A model generated the notes under the pieces. That model searched no databases, was not told the DNA's origin, and saw nothing but the letters and a program-made list of their open reading frames with translations. 64,000 bases of DNA from Pseudopyrenochaeta lycopersici. Its lineage: Eukaryota > Ascomycota > Dothideomycetes > Pleosporales > Pseudopyrenochaetaceae. A program made the translations under genes and the position numbers. Positions 11,291 to 24,559 of the stretch are shown piece after piece (positions within the stretch are counted from its first letter, which is position 1; the number at the start of each line of letters is the position of its first letter). Where the stretch lies: NCBI GenBank assembly GCA_003313425.1, contig NHZP01000069.1:1-64000 (forward strand), written 5' to 3'.

Positions 11291-13584
11291 ACATAATAGT
11301 ATTAATCCTAATTAGGGAGAATACTAGATAGAGAAGAGTTAACATTATAGCTAGAAGTAACTGTAGGGATTTGTAGGTAATAGGTAGATAAGATTAACGA
11401 TTTAGATATAGATAAATGTAAGCTTATTGTTCTTCTAGGTTATTTGCTCTAATACAGTGAGCCTTATGCTTAGGCGGTAGCTAGACTAGGGCCTAGATAT
11501 AGTTCCTTGTTACTTACTAAAATACTTGTACGTCTTTACTATTTCCTAGTGAGAGTTAACTAGAAATCTACTATTGTTAGAAAGGAACGTTGTAGAACAC
11601 TAGTGCGTAACCCTATAATAAGCTATAGAATAAGGATAAGAAAGGGTAACAAAAAATAAGCAGAAGAGTAAGCAATCTACTGTAGTGGGGGTTATAGGGT
11701 TAGGTTCCTACCTATAGCGTTCGCTTTTGCTTATGCTTGTTCTTTACTAGATTAAGACTAATTAATTATTTACTTCCTAAGATAATATTTATAAGTACTT
11801 CTATCTGCTAAACATAATCTCTATTATAATTACGTCCTAACATGCCTAGATATTATAGATTTATTTAAGAGTAATCTAAACTAATAACCTATCCAATTAC
11901 TAGTTAACGGGCAACCTAGTTATCTGAAGCGTTGAATGAGATGCTGCAGCTGGGGACTAGTTCTTGAAGCTAAAAACCTAGGCCAGCGTTAACTAAAAAA
12001 GCTTTAAGTAATAATTCTTCCGCGCTAGACGTGAATCTTATTAATGCATGTAGACTACGTAAAGGCGTACAGAGTGTTTATTGCTAGCTAGTTATTACTT
12101 ATCTTACATCCTGTAAGCAGCTGTTAGTAGTCACACGCTGCCGTTCTGTTCTAGGTGCTAATGCTGACCCTAAGCAAATGTCCTTAACTAGATGACTTTG
12201 CCAGTCGATTAAAATTCTGCGTATGTGCGCCCAGATCCTAGCTAGATAAGTGCAGATTCTTTCCAGCCTTTGCCTGTTGTTGCCTTTGAGACAACGTAAA
12301 TAACTTGCAATGTTTATAGGAGAAAAGTTTTATTACGACTAATACCTTGCTATTACTGCGGATAGTAAAGAGAGAGTACTAATTTGTAAGAAAATAAGGA
12401 GAGAATTAGCCAGCTTCTCTTAGAGGATTAATTTCCTCTTCAGTAATAGATTTTGAGTTAAATTTAATTTTTAGGAATAATATTAACTTAGAAAAGGTTA
12501 TGTACATAGTTACGTATAGGCTAGAAGAAGGAGAAGAAGTCCTAGTACTAAATACAGCGTAATACTGTCGTCGCGCCAAGTTTACGGGATATCTAACGCT
12601 CTTTTAGCTAATTAAAATATAACCTTAATACATATATACAGATCTAATGTTTATGCTTAAGACAGGATCTTTTAAGCCTTAAATATTATACTTAAATATA
12701 GAGACTTTAAAATGTTAGATCTACGAGAAGTTATTAGCGATTTTACTCTACAAAAGCCTAAAGGTACATAAAAGCGTTAAGGCTTTATTGCGTATCTTAA
12801 GGATCCTTCCTTATACTTAATGCAGCGCACTTCTAAGCTATTTATTTAACTTAAAGCAGTAAAATTATTTATTTAAAAGCGATTCCTTTATGCTGCTGTA
12901 GGGGTATTATAAGCTAATTCTTATTATAAGGAATTTAAACGTAGTTATATTAGGCTACTAAATCTAGTACATGCTAAGCAAATCTATAAATATAGCTAAT
13001 ATAAGCTAGCCTCTAAGAATTGCGGGGTAACTTAATAAGCGTAGAAACGTACTTATTCCTGCTAGAGAAGCAAAGGTGACTAATAAGTAATTATAACATG
13101 TAAGCTAGATATTCTAAAAATTTAGCTTAAAGCTTAGAGACGTTATTATAATCTCTTCCCTATGTCTAATTAGCTCTCTAACTTATTTGCGAGCTGTTGC
13201 TAAGTATTTTAGGCTATCGCATCCTTATATATATTCAATTGCAGGTTTCTAATTACGGGGGCTCTATTCAATTTAAAGCTAGAGTTACGACAGGGCGCTA
13301 AACTGCCTGCTTAGAAACGTAAGTGAATCTCCTTCTTATTAACATAGATATACACAGGTAAAGATTATTAGGTCTAGATAATACTACTGTTGTTAATATT
13401 AACTAAGCATTGATATTAGGCATGCGTTGCGGAAGCAGTAGGCTTTCTTGCTTTGACGGCTATAGCTAATGCGCACATGTAAGTACTCGTCTATAGAGCA
13501 CTTTGATAGCAGCTACTAATCTCTTATGATAGTTGCAATAGCAATGCAGAGATTATATTAACTGACAAAGTTACTCCCAGGTCG
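11291..13584. other. No recognised gene; RIP-affected sequence
   Basis: A mostly TA-rich stretch with scattered GC-richer islands. I see no LTR termini, tRNA-like structure or long coherent frame in any reading. About 12300-13000 has many TAA/TAG codons in every frame. It is probably decayed host intergenic sequence or very old repeats. Confidence 0.4.
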
Positions 13585-14070
13585 CTCTAGTATCCCGGGC
13601 CTTTAGGTAGCGTTAAGGAAGTAAATATATTTTCTACTTAGCTAGATCTACAACTAAACTTTCCCCTAGGATGTTACGATAAAGACAGCAGTCCTACGCT
13701 ACTAGATCTAGGTCTCTGCCGCGGCTATCTCAATCTCTTTAATTAGGAAGAGCTACAGGTGGTTTAGATAGCTGGTCAGGAGGCTTACTTCCAGTTATCT
13801 AACTACACCTACTCCTTAAATGCACAGGGCTCTACTTATAATAGCGGCAGCTGCTAAGTAGGATTTTTAGTAGATTAAGGGTTAACATAGAAAGCTGCAG
13901 CCTTATTCTTTAGTAACTGCCCGCGTTGTAGAGGCGACAGGTCCCTAGAATTCTAGACCTTTAACTTTAGGGTTCCGCTTAAGGTTCTAGAAGGGAACGC
14001 TTTATTTATGTAGGTTTGGCTTAATTAGGAGTATAAGTCCTACGTGAATTATGCTAAGGTTCGCATTAGC
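13585..14070 (+). pseudogene. RIP-inactivated lytic polysaccharide monooxygenase (AA11-like core)
   Basis: Reading through stops, the plus strand gives a CRGY block near 13720 and a SGSC-(Q)-VGF block near 13848, followed by a GLT-x-KAAA strand, NCPRCRGD near 13918, then FNFRVP (about 13963-13980) and an FM-x-VWLN-(R)-E block with YVNYAKVRI near 14050. This order (FPCKGY; GGSCQ; CP; F-x-VP; FAWTWFN; MNCA) is characteristic of fungal AA11-type LPMOs, secreted copper enzymes that cleave chitin oxidatively. The last conserved cysteine is now Tyr (NYA for NCA). At least six TAG/TAA codons lie where Q or W is expected, which fits RIP. The N-terminal histidine and signal peptide are not identifiable. 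The AA subfamily is less certain than LPMO itself. Confidence 0.6.
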
Positions 14071-14503
14071 TCCAGACAGAACAACAAAACATCTATATTA
14101 AGATCGTTAAAGGCAAGCTAAACCCCAGTAACGCTTAATAGCTTAGAGGTCTCTTAAACACCGTTGTAGCTAAGGAAAAACTTTAGCATAAATAAGTAGC
14201 CTCCGCAAAGGCGTTTGAGCGACGTATATAGATAGGATTTAGCACTGATTATAGAAACGAGTTATTTCACAGTTAACGCTAAGTGTATGCCGTGTGCTAA
14301 GCTTTCGAACCTGAGAAGCAACGACTTCAAGTATGGTTAGGACGTGTCCTGTGGGGTAATTCACGGGGACAATGCTTACACCATTCGGATGATCGAATGC
14401 GATGCGACGTACCGAGCAGACTCAGTGAGGCAGTCTAGTACATGTCAATACTAAGCACTAGCCCATTGCATGAAATCTCACATGCATTGGATTTGCTTAT
14501 CAG

Positions 14504-15108
14504 TTGGCGGAAAACCCTGCGTGGCGGAAACCCAACATCACTTTCCATCACAATAAATTCCACAATCATCAAGAGCCTTAGGAACTCTCGGAATAACTAC
14601 TGTAGGTTCTTACTTTTATCTCCCCTTCGTGTCTTCAAGAAACAATCTCTGCTCAACCTGTAATAGTACAATTCACTACGGGAACACCTGCCAGCCTCAC
14701 CTCGGACAGCCTCGGATTAGGTGAGAACCTTTCGTATCTGATCTAGACTTCCAGAAGCCGTAGACAGGCTTCAATAGAGAATCAGCTGAGCTAGGTGTCC
14801 TGTTACCTAAGCTAGTTGCGCCTTAGTAATAGTGTAATGCCTGCGCAGGCAGGGATGACGAAAGTAGTAAAATGTCGTACTGCGGGCTTAGCAGGTTTTT
14901 CTGCATGGAATATCAGGCTTAGGCTCTAATGAACAAATTCCGAGATTATCTGGCCGTATTAATTATTCTTGACGTTGTTGTGATAACGAGTGCTGGCGGG
15001 TTTCCGCCCCACCGGGTTTTTGTTGTAAATTGACCACTAGACCAAAAACATGAATCCATGCCTGGTCATAGTGTATGGCGGTTTATATACCAACAGTTTT
15101 CCGCCACA
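14504..15108. mobile_element. Possible non-autonomous DNA transposon with nested terminal and subterminal inverted repeats
   Basis: Two inverted motif pairs are nested symmetrically. The outer pair is GGCGGAAAAC at 14507 and GTTTTCCGCC at 15097. The inner pair is GTGGCGGAAACCC at 14521 and GGGTTTCCGCCCCAC at 14999. A further TGGCGG lies at 15076. Repeated short subterminal motifs of this kind are typical of hAT or Mutator-like non-autonomous elements. The interior (about 0.57 kb) has normal GC content and only short open frames, which I treat as incidental. I could not find a convincing target duplication. Confidence 0.4.
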
Positions 15109-15593
15109 CAAGGATGGACGTTACCTCTGAGGCATGGAGACTTTACGCGATAAGCTGTTGTTTCGCGAATGGTTCTTACCCGAGGTATATATGCGCACTT
15201 CTTGGCATCATGACCTCACGCTCGTTGGGGGGGCAACAACGCGCAGGGGCCCGTGCGCCAAGAGCTTAGGCAGCCAAACACAGCGTGCTCCCACATACGA
15301 ATACGATACTCTCGACTTCCTCCCATTGCAGCTGTCAGAGCAATCATTTCTACTACGCAAGCATCTGGTGTGAGCATTGTTGCCTACACTCATGCAGGAG
15401 GCATATTTGTGTGTTCATTTTCCGCCACGGAAGAACGCCATAGACGGACCCACTACAGCGGGCTGGTGATCGAAAAGAACTTATCGTCACGACATGGCCC
15501 GGTCGCCAGATTATAGGGTTCTGTATCTGGAGGAACAAGGCAGGCGTGAAGCAGCGGAGAGCGCCCAGAAAATGGCGGAAGCAGCACGGGTGA
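15109..15593. other. Unique, non-RIP flank of copia-3
   Basis: Normal-GC sequence with several overlapping short frames on both strands (60-100 codons), none matching a family I know. Similarity to copia-1 and copia-2 begins only at about 15594, so this is the sequence next to the truncated 5' end of copia-3. One plus-strand frame (from 15494) runs across the junction into copia-3 gag and is chimeric by chance. Confidence 0.5.
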
Positions 15594-18479
15594 CCTCCCT
15601 CCGGGAGACGGTAGGTGTTGACCCACAGGAAGAACGAACTAAAGCGCGAGAGAAGTACCACGCTGCACTCAGGCCAATGAGAACCCCAAGCAATTAGGAA
15701 ACATAGCTGACCGACTACGATCGAGCAGCAACCCGAGCAGAAACCCTAGAGGTTAGCGAGGTGCTGCAAACAGAAGATGTGAAAAATAACTTCCTAGGCG
15801 CTGTCTTAAAAGTGGCCCTAACATAGGTAGCTACCTTCTCTAATCTTAGATATAACAGAATAACTATTAATAGGAAGAAGATAATAAAACTCTTCCGCAA
15901 CTATATAAGCCTATCCTACCTATTAAAGGGCACGCAGAAGAGCGCTTTTGCTGCAGGAGAAGTATTATACGTCTCTAACAGTGCATCTGTTCAGGGCATA
16001 TAAAATAGGGACGCCCTAAGTATGTTAGAAAGAGCGCTATCTGCCCCCTTATAGGGCGGCTAAGGGAAACCTAAGTAGAAATAAAAACGTAATAGTTAAA
16101 TAACTAAATCTAAGTAGTTCCTAATTAGAAATATAGTAGTAGCTAGAGATAATTATCCTACTTATAGACAGCGCTATAACTTATTAGACTATTACTACGT
16201 GTATACTAATAAGGTACCTAAGTAGTTTAGGCTAAATTAAAGTATTACTAAACTAGTATAGTATAAAATTAATAATAAGAATAACTTATAGAGGGTAATA
16301 CAGGAATTAAGCCTAGAGGCTAAGAAACTGCGCCTTTCCTCTGTATCGCGATTAATTACGCTGCGTATTAAAATATTACAAACACTAGACCTATTAACAG
16401 ATTAACTAGAAAGTCGTGTTATAGTAACTACTAAAGTAGTTATAGCCGCATTAACGTTTATTACTAGTAGTTAAGAATACCTACTTAAGAATGTATTTAT
16501 CCTTAACTCCAGCTTAACTGCACACATCTGTAATAACATTAATTAAATTAGACACCTTCGCGAGCTAGTAATAGGAGACTATATTTAGGCAGGTAATATA
16601 TAAGTCTAAATTAAAGGCTATAGGACAGTGTACGTTAAAACCTAAGGAGTAGAAAGAAAGCATACTCTAAGGCCTGATAACGTAGCTTAGTGTCCTAACC
16701 TCCTCTGTAACCTAGTGTTATTTAGACTACTTAGAAGACAGGAGATCTAGTAGGATAATAAATAAGAGCTAATAATACTACAGAGATAGGATAACTTAAT
16801 TATTATATACCTAATAGAAGCATATAACTAATAGGTACTTAAGTAATCAGATGCAAATAACAGTGCCTTTCACACCTAATTTAACTCTTAAACTAAGCGG
16901 GCGCTATAAAGAGTAAGCGCAACACTATAGCATAAGCGCCTAGGGCATCTAGGGCCCGCAGCGATTAAACACCTTATCTAATAATCTAAGGGGGTGCGTA
17001 TTAAAGGCGTTACTACAGTTAAGTGCGACGTATATAGGAGAGCTAAATTAAAGCGCAGGATCTATAGAGAGCCTTAACTAAGCAAAGAAAGACTAGGAGA
17101 ATAAATCGCGATTAACTTTTATAACTACAAAGTCAGGAGCTATATAAAGGAAAAGAGCTAAATACTTATTACTAACTAATTCTTAGTATATAACTAGTAT
17201 CTCTACTTTATTAATAATAGACTAGTATAATTTATTATTTAGTTACTAGATAATTTTACTTACTTCCTCTATACGTAGTTTAATATTTCTATAAAAGTTA
17301 TTAAGATAGATAATAAGATAGTAACTGTTAAGCTAGAAGTTAAGAGATAGTGCACGTTAAAAGGTATAAAGGTTAAGCCTTCTACTCTTAATACCTAATT
17401 ATAGAATAGTAGAGGAGAACGCTTAGGGGGTGTAATAAAAGAAAAGGTACGTGCGATACAGCTAGATACTAATCTCCCTTAGGAACTATAGCTAGAAATT
17501 ATAAGAGTAGTAGTATACCTTTATAATAGAATGCTAAACTACTTAAACTGCTAGAAAAGCCTATATAAGATATTCTTTATAAGGGTCGCTGCTATAAATA
17601 GTATTATTACTAGACTATAGAAACTAAACTAAGCTTATCTTAAAGTATATAGCTGTAAGGAATTTATAATAACTAATAATACCTACTAAGGAAAGTCGCG
17701 ACTATAACGCTTAGATCTAAAAGCCTAGATTAGCTATCTTATTAGCTATTAATCTATAAACATCTACTAAGTTTAGATCCTATTACTAGCTAAAGTTATT
17801 AATATAAGAGATATAGTCTTTAATAAAAGCGTAGTGTTTAGCAGTAAAATAGAAGACTTTATAGATAACTTTATGTATAACACCCTGCAGGAGATTATAA
17901 CGTAGGTAAAAACAATTAAACTACCTATAACACCGCGACAGGGACAGCCTGAGACTAGGTTATTCTACGAAGATAATATAATAATAGGAGAGAGTTTAAG
18001 TCTATAAGGTTAAAAGTTAAGAGGTTACTAAAGTAGAAAAGTAATAGACTTATACCTAACGCTGCTAGACACTCTGCTACCTATAGCTCTCCTTAGCTAG
18101 GCGTAGACTAACAAACTTAAAGGTAATAGTATAACAACATAAGGCTCGTTAAAAATAGAACTATCAGCGGCAGTATTTATAGCTAGCACTTAAGTAGGGC
18201 ACGTAGGGGAACACGAAGGTAAGCCTATTAATAAGGTACAGCTAAAGAGAATGCTAGTAAAGGGAGTAAAGCCTTACTAAAACTAATTACTACCTCTACT
18301 AATAACTTACTTAAAACTTAAATATTATCCTCTACACGAAATATTTAAGGAAGCAGAATAAGAATAACCTAAGGAGTTATAAATAAATAAAGTCCTAGGC
18401 TAAAGTACTAATTACTCCTATTAAATAGAGAGGTTGCTAAATATTAGTGTAATGGGCTGCGCCCTTTAAGCAGGAGAGG

Positions 18480-18696
18480 TGTCAGATAATAGGTACCTAG
18501 AACATCCAGCCGGCCTACGTCATGTGCAGACACAAGAGGGATAGTCACGTAACACCAATCTCGGGTGTAACAACACAACACCTAAGGAAGAAAATCAGAG
18601 ATAGAGAATTGATTAATAAAAAGAAATAATCTTCAGACCCTATTAAGATTTATCTATTATTTATTACCTGTCGCGTAAAGACCCTTAAATCTAACA
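18480..18696 (+). repeat. copia-2 5' LTR
   Basis: 217-bp LTR, near-identical to 23605-23821. Differences are mainly transitions of RIP type. The leader block ATTAAGAGTCTTACTGC follows directly. Confidence 0.95.
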
Positions 18697-21600
18697 ATTA
18701 AGAGTCTTACTGCCTTAATAACACGCTAAGGAACATGTCTATCCTAAGTACAAGGGACGCGATAGTCGTTCTCACCGATTATAACAGCTAGACGGCATGG
18801 TACCGCTAGTTTAAGATGAAATACGAATCTCTGAGGAACTAGCTCCTAGCAGACCCCGAGGGCACTAGACAGCCTCAGCCAAAACCAACTCTCCTAATGC
18901 TACCTTCAATCGCCAACTATGAACTGGCAACTGTTGTTGTACTGCTATCAGGCACCGCGTTAAGCTCCTAAACGCGCGGAAATACATAACTAACACGTTA
19001 AGGCGAATCCCCTTAAGTTATAGTGCTAACTAAAGTCTCTAACCTCTCTGCAGGCAGATAAGAAGAATATAAGGAAGACCGCGAGGACTATAAGATACGC
19101 CTTAAGTTATATAAGCTCTTAGAGAAGGACTACTAAGAAGAAAGAATAAAATATAAGAAGCTGATTAACTATATCCTAGGAACTGTGTTGCCTTACCTGC
19201 ACCTAAGTTGCTATAAGTTAGGTAGAATAGTCTAAGAATAGATAATCTCCCTCCAAGATACAGTAGGTGTCAACCTATAAAAGGAACGTACTAAGGCGTA
19301 AGAAAGGTACTACGCAGCACTTAGACTAATAAGAACGCTAGGTTACTAGGAAACTTAGCTAGCTGAGTACGATTAAGTAGTAACCTGAGCCGAAACCCTA
19401 GAGGTTAGCGAGGTGCTGCGAATATATGATATAAAAGATAACTTCCTAGGCGCTGTCTTGAAGGTAGCCCTAACATAGGTAGCTACCTTCTCTAGTCTAG
19501 GATATAATAGTACGACTATAAATAGGAAGAAGATAATAAAACTCTTCCGCGACTATATAAGCCTATCTAATCTGTTAAAGGGTAAGCAGAAGAGCGCTTT
19601 TGCTGCAGGAGAAGTATTATACGTCTCTAGTAGTGTAGCTGACTAGGATATATAGAGGGACGCCTCTGGTGTGTTAGAAAGAGCGCTATCTGCCCCCACA
19701 CAGGGCCGCTAGGGGAGACCTAGGCAGAACAAACGAAAACTAGATAGTTAAAGTACTAGATCTAAGCAGTCTATAGAGAGGGATATAGTAGTAGCTAGAG
19801 GTAATAAGTGCCCTACTTATAGACAGCGCCACAGCCTCTCTAAATGTTACTACGTGTACACAGATTGAGCACCTAAATAGTTTAAACTAAATTAAAGTAT
19901 CGTAAAATTAATATAATATAAAATAGATTATAATAATAAGCTACAGAAAATAATACAGGATATAAGCTAAGAGATAAAGAAGCCTTAGTTAACATTATTA
20001 TCTTAATTAATCACGCCGTATATTAAAACATTACAAACTCTAGACCTGTTAAACTCGTCTGTTAAATAACTAGACAGCAGAAAAATTATAATAATTAACA
20101 AGGATATTATTAAGGCAGTATTCAGCATAAACTAATAAGACTATCTACTAAGAAATACCTTTATCCTAGACTTAGGCTCTACTATACACGTCTATAATAA
20201 GAAGTTAAGATTTAAAGATATTAACCCGCTAGTAATAGGAGACTATATCTAGGCTAGAAACTTATAATTATAGATCTGCGGCTATAGTACTATTACTATT
20301 AAGATAAAAGGATCCTAAGGTAACTAGTACCTTTACCTTAAGAACGTAGCGTAGTACCTAGATATCCTATATAACCTTATATCTTTCAGATTACTTCGCA
20401 GACAGGGTATATAGTAGGAGAACTAAGAAGAACTAACAAGCTTACAATAATAGGATAGCTTAATTGTAGCTATCCTAAAAGAAGCATATAGGTAATAGGT
20501 TATTAAGCATAGCTAAAGCTATAAAGCTACCTTCTATACCTAAGTAAATTCCTACTCTAAACAAGCTCCTTAAAAGGTAACAGCTATATTATAGCATAGG
20601 AGGCTAGGACACCTAGGGCCTATAGTAATTAAATACCTTGTGCAGTAATCTAAGGGGGTGCGGATTAAGGGTATTATAACCGTAGAATGCGACGCATATA
20701 GGAGATCTAAATTAAAACGCTAAATCTGCTGTGCCCCCCGGATTAATAATAAAGGACCTAGCAAGCAGGTCGCAATTAACTTCTACTAATACGAGGAAGG
20801 AAGCTGCACTAAGGAGAAAAGCTAGATGCTAATAATATGTCGCTACTCCTGTTATACTTAGGACTTTTACTTTACAGATAATCGCCCAGCCTAATTAGTT
20901 ATACGCCTACTAGGCCTCTTCGTTTAATTTATAAAGAAACAGTTTAACATTACTATTAAAGTCATTAAAATAGATAATGAAATCGTTACTGTTAAGTCTA
21001 AAGTAGGGAAGTAGTGCGTGTCTATAGCAATTAAAGTCGAGCCCTCAGCTCCTAATACCCAAGCGTAAAACGGAGGAGCAGAGCGCTCAGGGGGCATAAT
21101 AAAAGAGAAGGCGCGTGCCATCTGACTTAACGCGAATCTTCTGTGGGACCTATAGCCAGAAATTACAAGAGCAGCTGTATACCTCTATAATCGAACGCCG
21201 AACTACTCAAACAAGTAGAAATTACCATACGAGATCTTCTTTACAAGGGCAGCAGCATTAAATAGAATCGTCACAGGCCCTCAGAAACCAAACTAAGCTT
21301 ACTTAAAGGCCTATAGCTACAAAGCATTCGCTATAACAGATAATACTCATAGAGGAAAGTCTAGACTTCAAAGGCTAGACCCTAAAGCATAGATTAGATA
21401 TCTTATCAGCTATTAGTCTACGAACATTTACCGTATCTAGATTCTATCCCTAGCTAAGGTTATTAGTACACGAGACGTAGTCTTTAATAAAAACACAGTA
21501 TTTAGTAGGAAGACAGAAGACCTGATAGATAACCTAATATATAATACTCTTAAAGAAATCGCGACCTAGGTAAGGACCGTTAAACTTCTAGAAAAGCGCA

Positions 21601-23604
21601 CCTAGTATCTAGAAACTAAGACTTTCTATAAGGATAATACTACATAAGAAAGTAGCTATTAGCGGAAGCAATTAAGATACTACTATAGAAGAAAAGTAAT
21701 AGGCGCGTACCTAACGCTACTAGTAACTCTACTACTAGTAGCCTTATTAGCTTAAGCCTTTGTAAACAGCACAGAAATTAGAGAGGCAGCAGAGTAGGGG
21801 ACCTCTAAGACAGTCTTATAGGCGGCGGTATTTATAGCAGGCACAGAAGCAGGCCATATAGGGCAGTTTAATAGCAAACCTATTAATAAAGCGCAGTTAA
21901 AAAGAATGCTTGCTAACAGAGTTAAACCTCATCGTAATTAATTACTACCACTACTAACAGCATATTCAAGACTTAAGGATTACCTACTATTTAAGATGTT
22001 TAAGGAAGCAGAAAGAACGCACCTAGACAGTTATTACTAAATAAAGTCCTAGATAGAAATACTAGCAGGACTAGTAAAAAGGTTAGGATAACAGATCCTA
22101 GACTGCATGTGGGTGTATACCTATAAGCTTAACAAGTATTACCACTTTATTAAATGTAAAGCAAGGTTAGTAGTTTAAGGCGATTAATAAAGAAATATTA
22201 CGGCTTAAGACATATACGCGGCCACGCTAGCTAGTTAGTCCTTCCGCATACTTATAGCTATAGCCGCAAGGTTCGATCTTAAACTTAAGTAATTTAACGT
22301 CGCAAACGCGTTCGTACATATAGGTATTAATTAAGAAGTATTTATAAGAATGCCTTAAGGATACTAGAAGCTAAGCTTACTCCTTAAAGTCTAGAAGGCC
22401 CTATATAGTCTCTGAATCTTACTACTATTATAGTAGAAAGAATTTACCTTAACACTAGTTAAACTAGGTTTTCAGCGAGTTCTACATAAGCTATGTTGTC
22501 TAATTAAAAATAGGATAATTGTCTTCTTCTATGTAGACGATATTATTGTCGCTTACTATTAGTTAGTAGAAGTAAAAGCTGCGAGCGTTATTAAGTTAAT
22601 CTAAAGGAAATACCTATGTACAGGAGGAGACGACCTCTACTAGTTCCTAGGGATAGAGGTAATTAGAGACCGTAACTAAGGTATAATACAACTATTACAG
22701 TCCTCCTATCTTAATAAGATTAGTAAGCTCGCAGACTAAAAGGATATCTGCCACGACACTCTAATAGCAAGCATTAAATATAAACTACGGGATAACCTAG
22801 TAATAGCCCTAGATATTAACAAGTACTAGCGTAAGATCAGGTCTCTTTTGTTCGCGGCAGTAACTACGCGTCTAGACGTAGCCTTTGCAGTATTACGTCT
22901 CGCCCGCTTCCTTGCGAATCTAAGCCCTAAGTACTAGGAAGCTACTAATCGTGTACTACTATACCTTTTTAATATAAGGAATAAGGCTCTAGAGCTCGGC
23001 CGCGGCAATAATTTTAAAGTAGCTAGTAATACCTCCTTCGCGGACAATACTCTTAACTAGAAAAGCTTACAAGGATATACAATTAAGTTATTTAGAGGGC
23101 TTATCGCCTAGAGAGCTAGTAAGCAAGATATAGTAACAACCTTAACAACTAAAGCTAAGCTGCTCGCTCTCTCCTAAGTAGCTAAAGAAGTAATATTTAC
23201 TATGCGCTTACTGAACGAGCTGCAAGTAACATTACTAGATCCTGTAATTACTATCTCTTATAACAACACTTAAATAATACGCCTTATAACTAAAGACGTA
23301 GTAAAACTACAGACTAAATTACGGCACGTAGACATCTACAATTACTAGCTAAGACAAGAGGTTACTTAAGGGATAATTAAAGTTAAGTATATACAATCTA
23401 ATAATATAATAGCAGATAGACTTACTAAATCCTTACCTATAACTAAATAGATAAGGTTTCTCTACCTTCTTAGATTAGTAGATAGACACGATACAGTATT
23501 AAAGGATGTAAGATTAGAAGAGATACAAGCGCGATTAGAGGACCTTATTATGTAGGTTAGGCTAGATTATCTAGCTTAATAAGGGCTCCTAAGCTAAGGG
23601 GGTG

Positions 23605-23821
23605 TGTCAGATAATAGGTACCTAGAACATCCAGCCGGCCTACGTTATGTGCAGACACAAGAGGGATAGTCACGTAACACTAATCTTAGGTGTAATAACA
23701 CAACACCTAAGGAAGAAAATCAGAGACAGAGAATTAATTAATAAAAAGAAACAATCTTCAGACCCTATTAAGATTTATCTATTATTTATTGCCTGTCGCG
23801 TGAAGACCCTTAAATCTGACA
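23605..23821 (+). repeat. copia-2 3' LTR
   Basis: 217-bp LTR, partner of 18480-18696, preceded by a purine-rich tract and followed by the AGAGG target duplication. Confidence 0.95.
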
Positions 23822-23826
23822 AGAGG

Positions 23827-24044
23827 CTTCGCTACTATCGCACGGGGAAAGAACTTCTTAATCTCCTCTGCCCCCTTTTCTTATCAGCTCGTATAAGTTA
23901 GCAGCTAGAGGAGTACGTTCCTCTTTACTTGTACGAATATATATATATATCCTCTAAGGATACTAGTAACCTCTTCTCTATCTTTCTCCTTCTGTAGTAT
24001 AGGACAAATGTATACTTGTTAGCTAGGCCTCTTTGCCTATAACA
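23827..24044 (+). repeat. Right part of gypsy A-2 5' LTR
   Basis: 218 bp that, joined to 18448-18479, give the 250-bp LTR shared with 30273-30522 and 2261-2817. It includes a TA-repeat near 23939-23950. Confidence 0.93.
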
Positions 24045-24559
24045 TAAGGAGAAAGATTAATAACTAAAAAAAATAATGGACGGACACTAAGGGCCCTTAA
24101 ACTAACAAGCGTACGAGCTATAATAACAAGAGTACTAGATGCAGATAACAGGAGCCTTAGGATAGCAGTAACACTAGCTGCACCAGCACGCACCTCAGCA
24201 ACACTAGTTGCATCAGCACGACCCCTGACAACTACGCAATAACTAACTCTTAGCAGAAGATCTATTAGTAATAGTTAACTCCTTATAAGACAGCCTTAAT
24301 AAGTTAGCTAGTTAACAGCAGAGCTAGCTGTACGAGTTATTACAGAACTAAGTTTAGGAGCTAAAGAACTTAGTCGCCGAATTAAGTAGTGCATAGACAG
24401 TACGTACAGTCTCTACCCCCTTTTTAATAGAATAGTAAGACTCTCCCGTATAAGAGATTAGGAAACTAAGACTACTAAATATAGAAGTCTTTAAGAAAGG
24501 CTTATATAAGTAATATCTTTAATAGAAAATAAAGGTCTAAGTAAAGCTGTACAGAGACT

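Larger units (their letters stand above)
18480..23821 (+). mobile_element. Ty1/copia element copia-2, full length, nested in gypsy A-2 5' LTR
   Basis: A complete 5342-bp element with 217-bp LTRs at 18480-18696 and 23605-23821 (TGTCAG...TCTAACA or TCTGACA), flanked by a perfect AGAGG duplication (18475-18479, 23822-23826) within the gypsy LTR. Plus-strand order is gag (from about 18740; STRDAIVVLTDYNS), zinc knuckle near 19797-19866 (GNKCPTYRQRHS), protease near 20160, integrase about 20640-21600, RT with an intact YVDD at 22530-22541, and RNase H near 23150-23440. AAGGGGGTG just before the 3' LTR is the polypurine tract. Many TAA/TAG codons interrupt it, but it is less mutated than copia-1 or copia-3, in keeping with being the youngest layer. 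Confidence 0.95.

Noticed and set aside
15253..15661. Overlapping open frames on both strands just left of copia-3
   Set aside because: Up to 102 codons but mutually overlapping, without domains; one crosses the copia-3 truncation point and is chimeric.
20924..21121. Minus-strand 65-codon open frame
   Set aside because: Antisense to copia-2 integrase; a shadow frame.
23647..23901. Plus-strand 84-codon open frame
   Set aside because: Spans the copia-2 3' LTR into the gypsy LTR; created by the nested junction.
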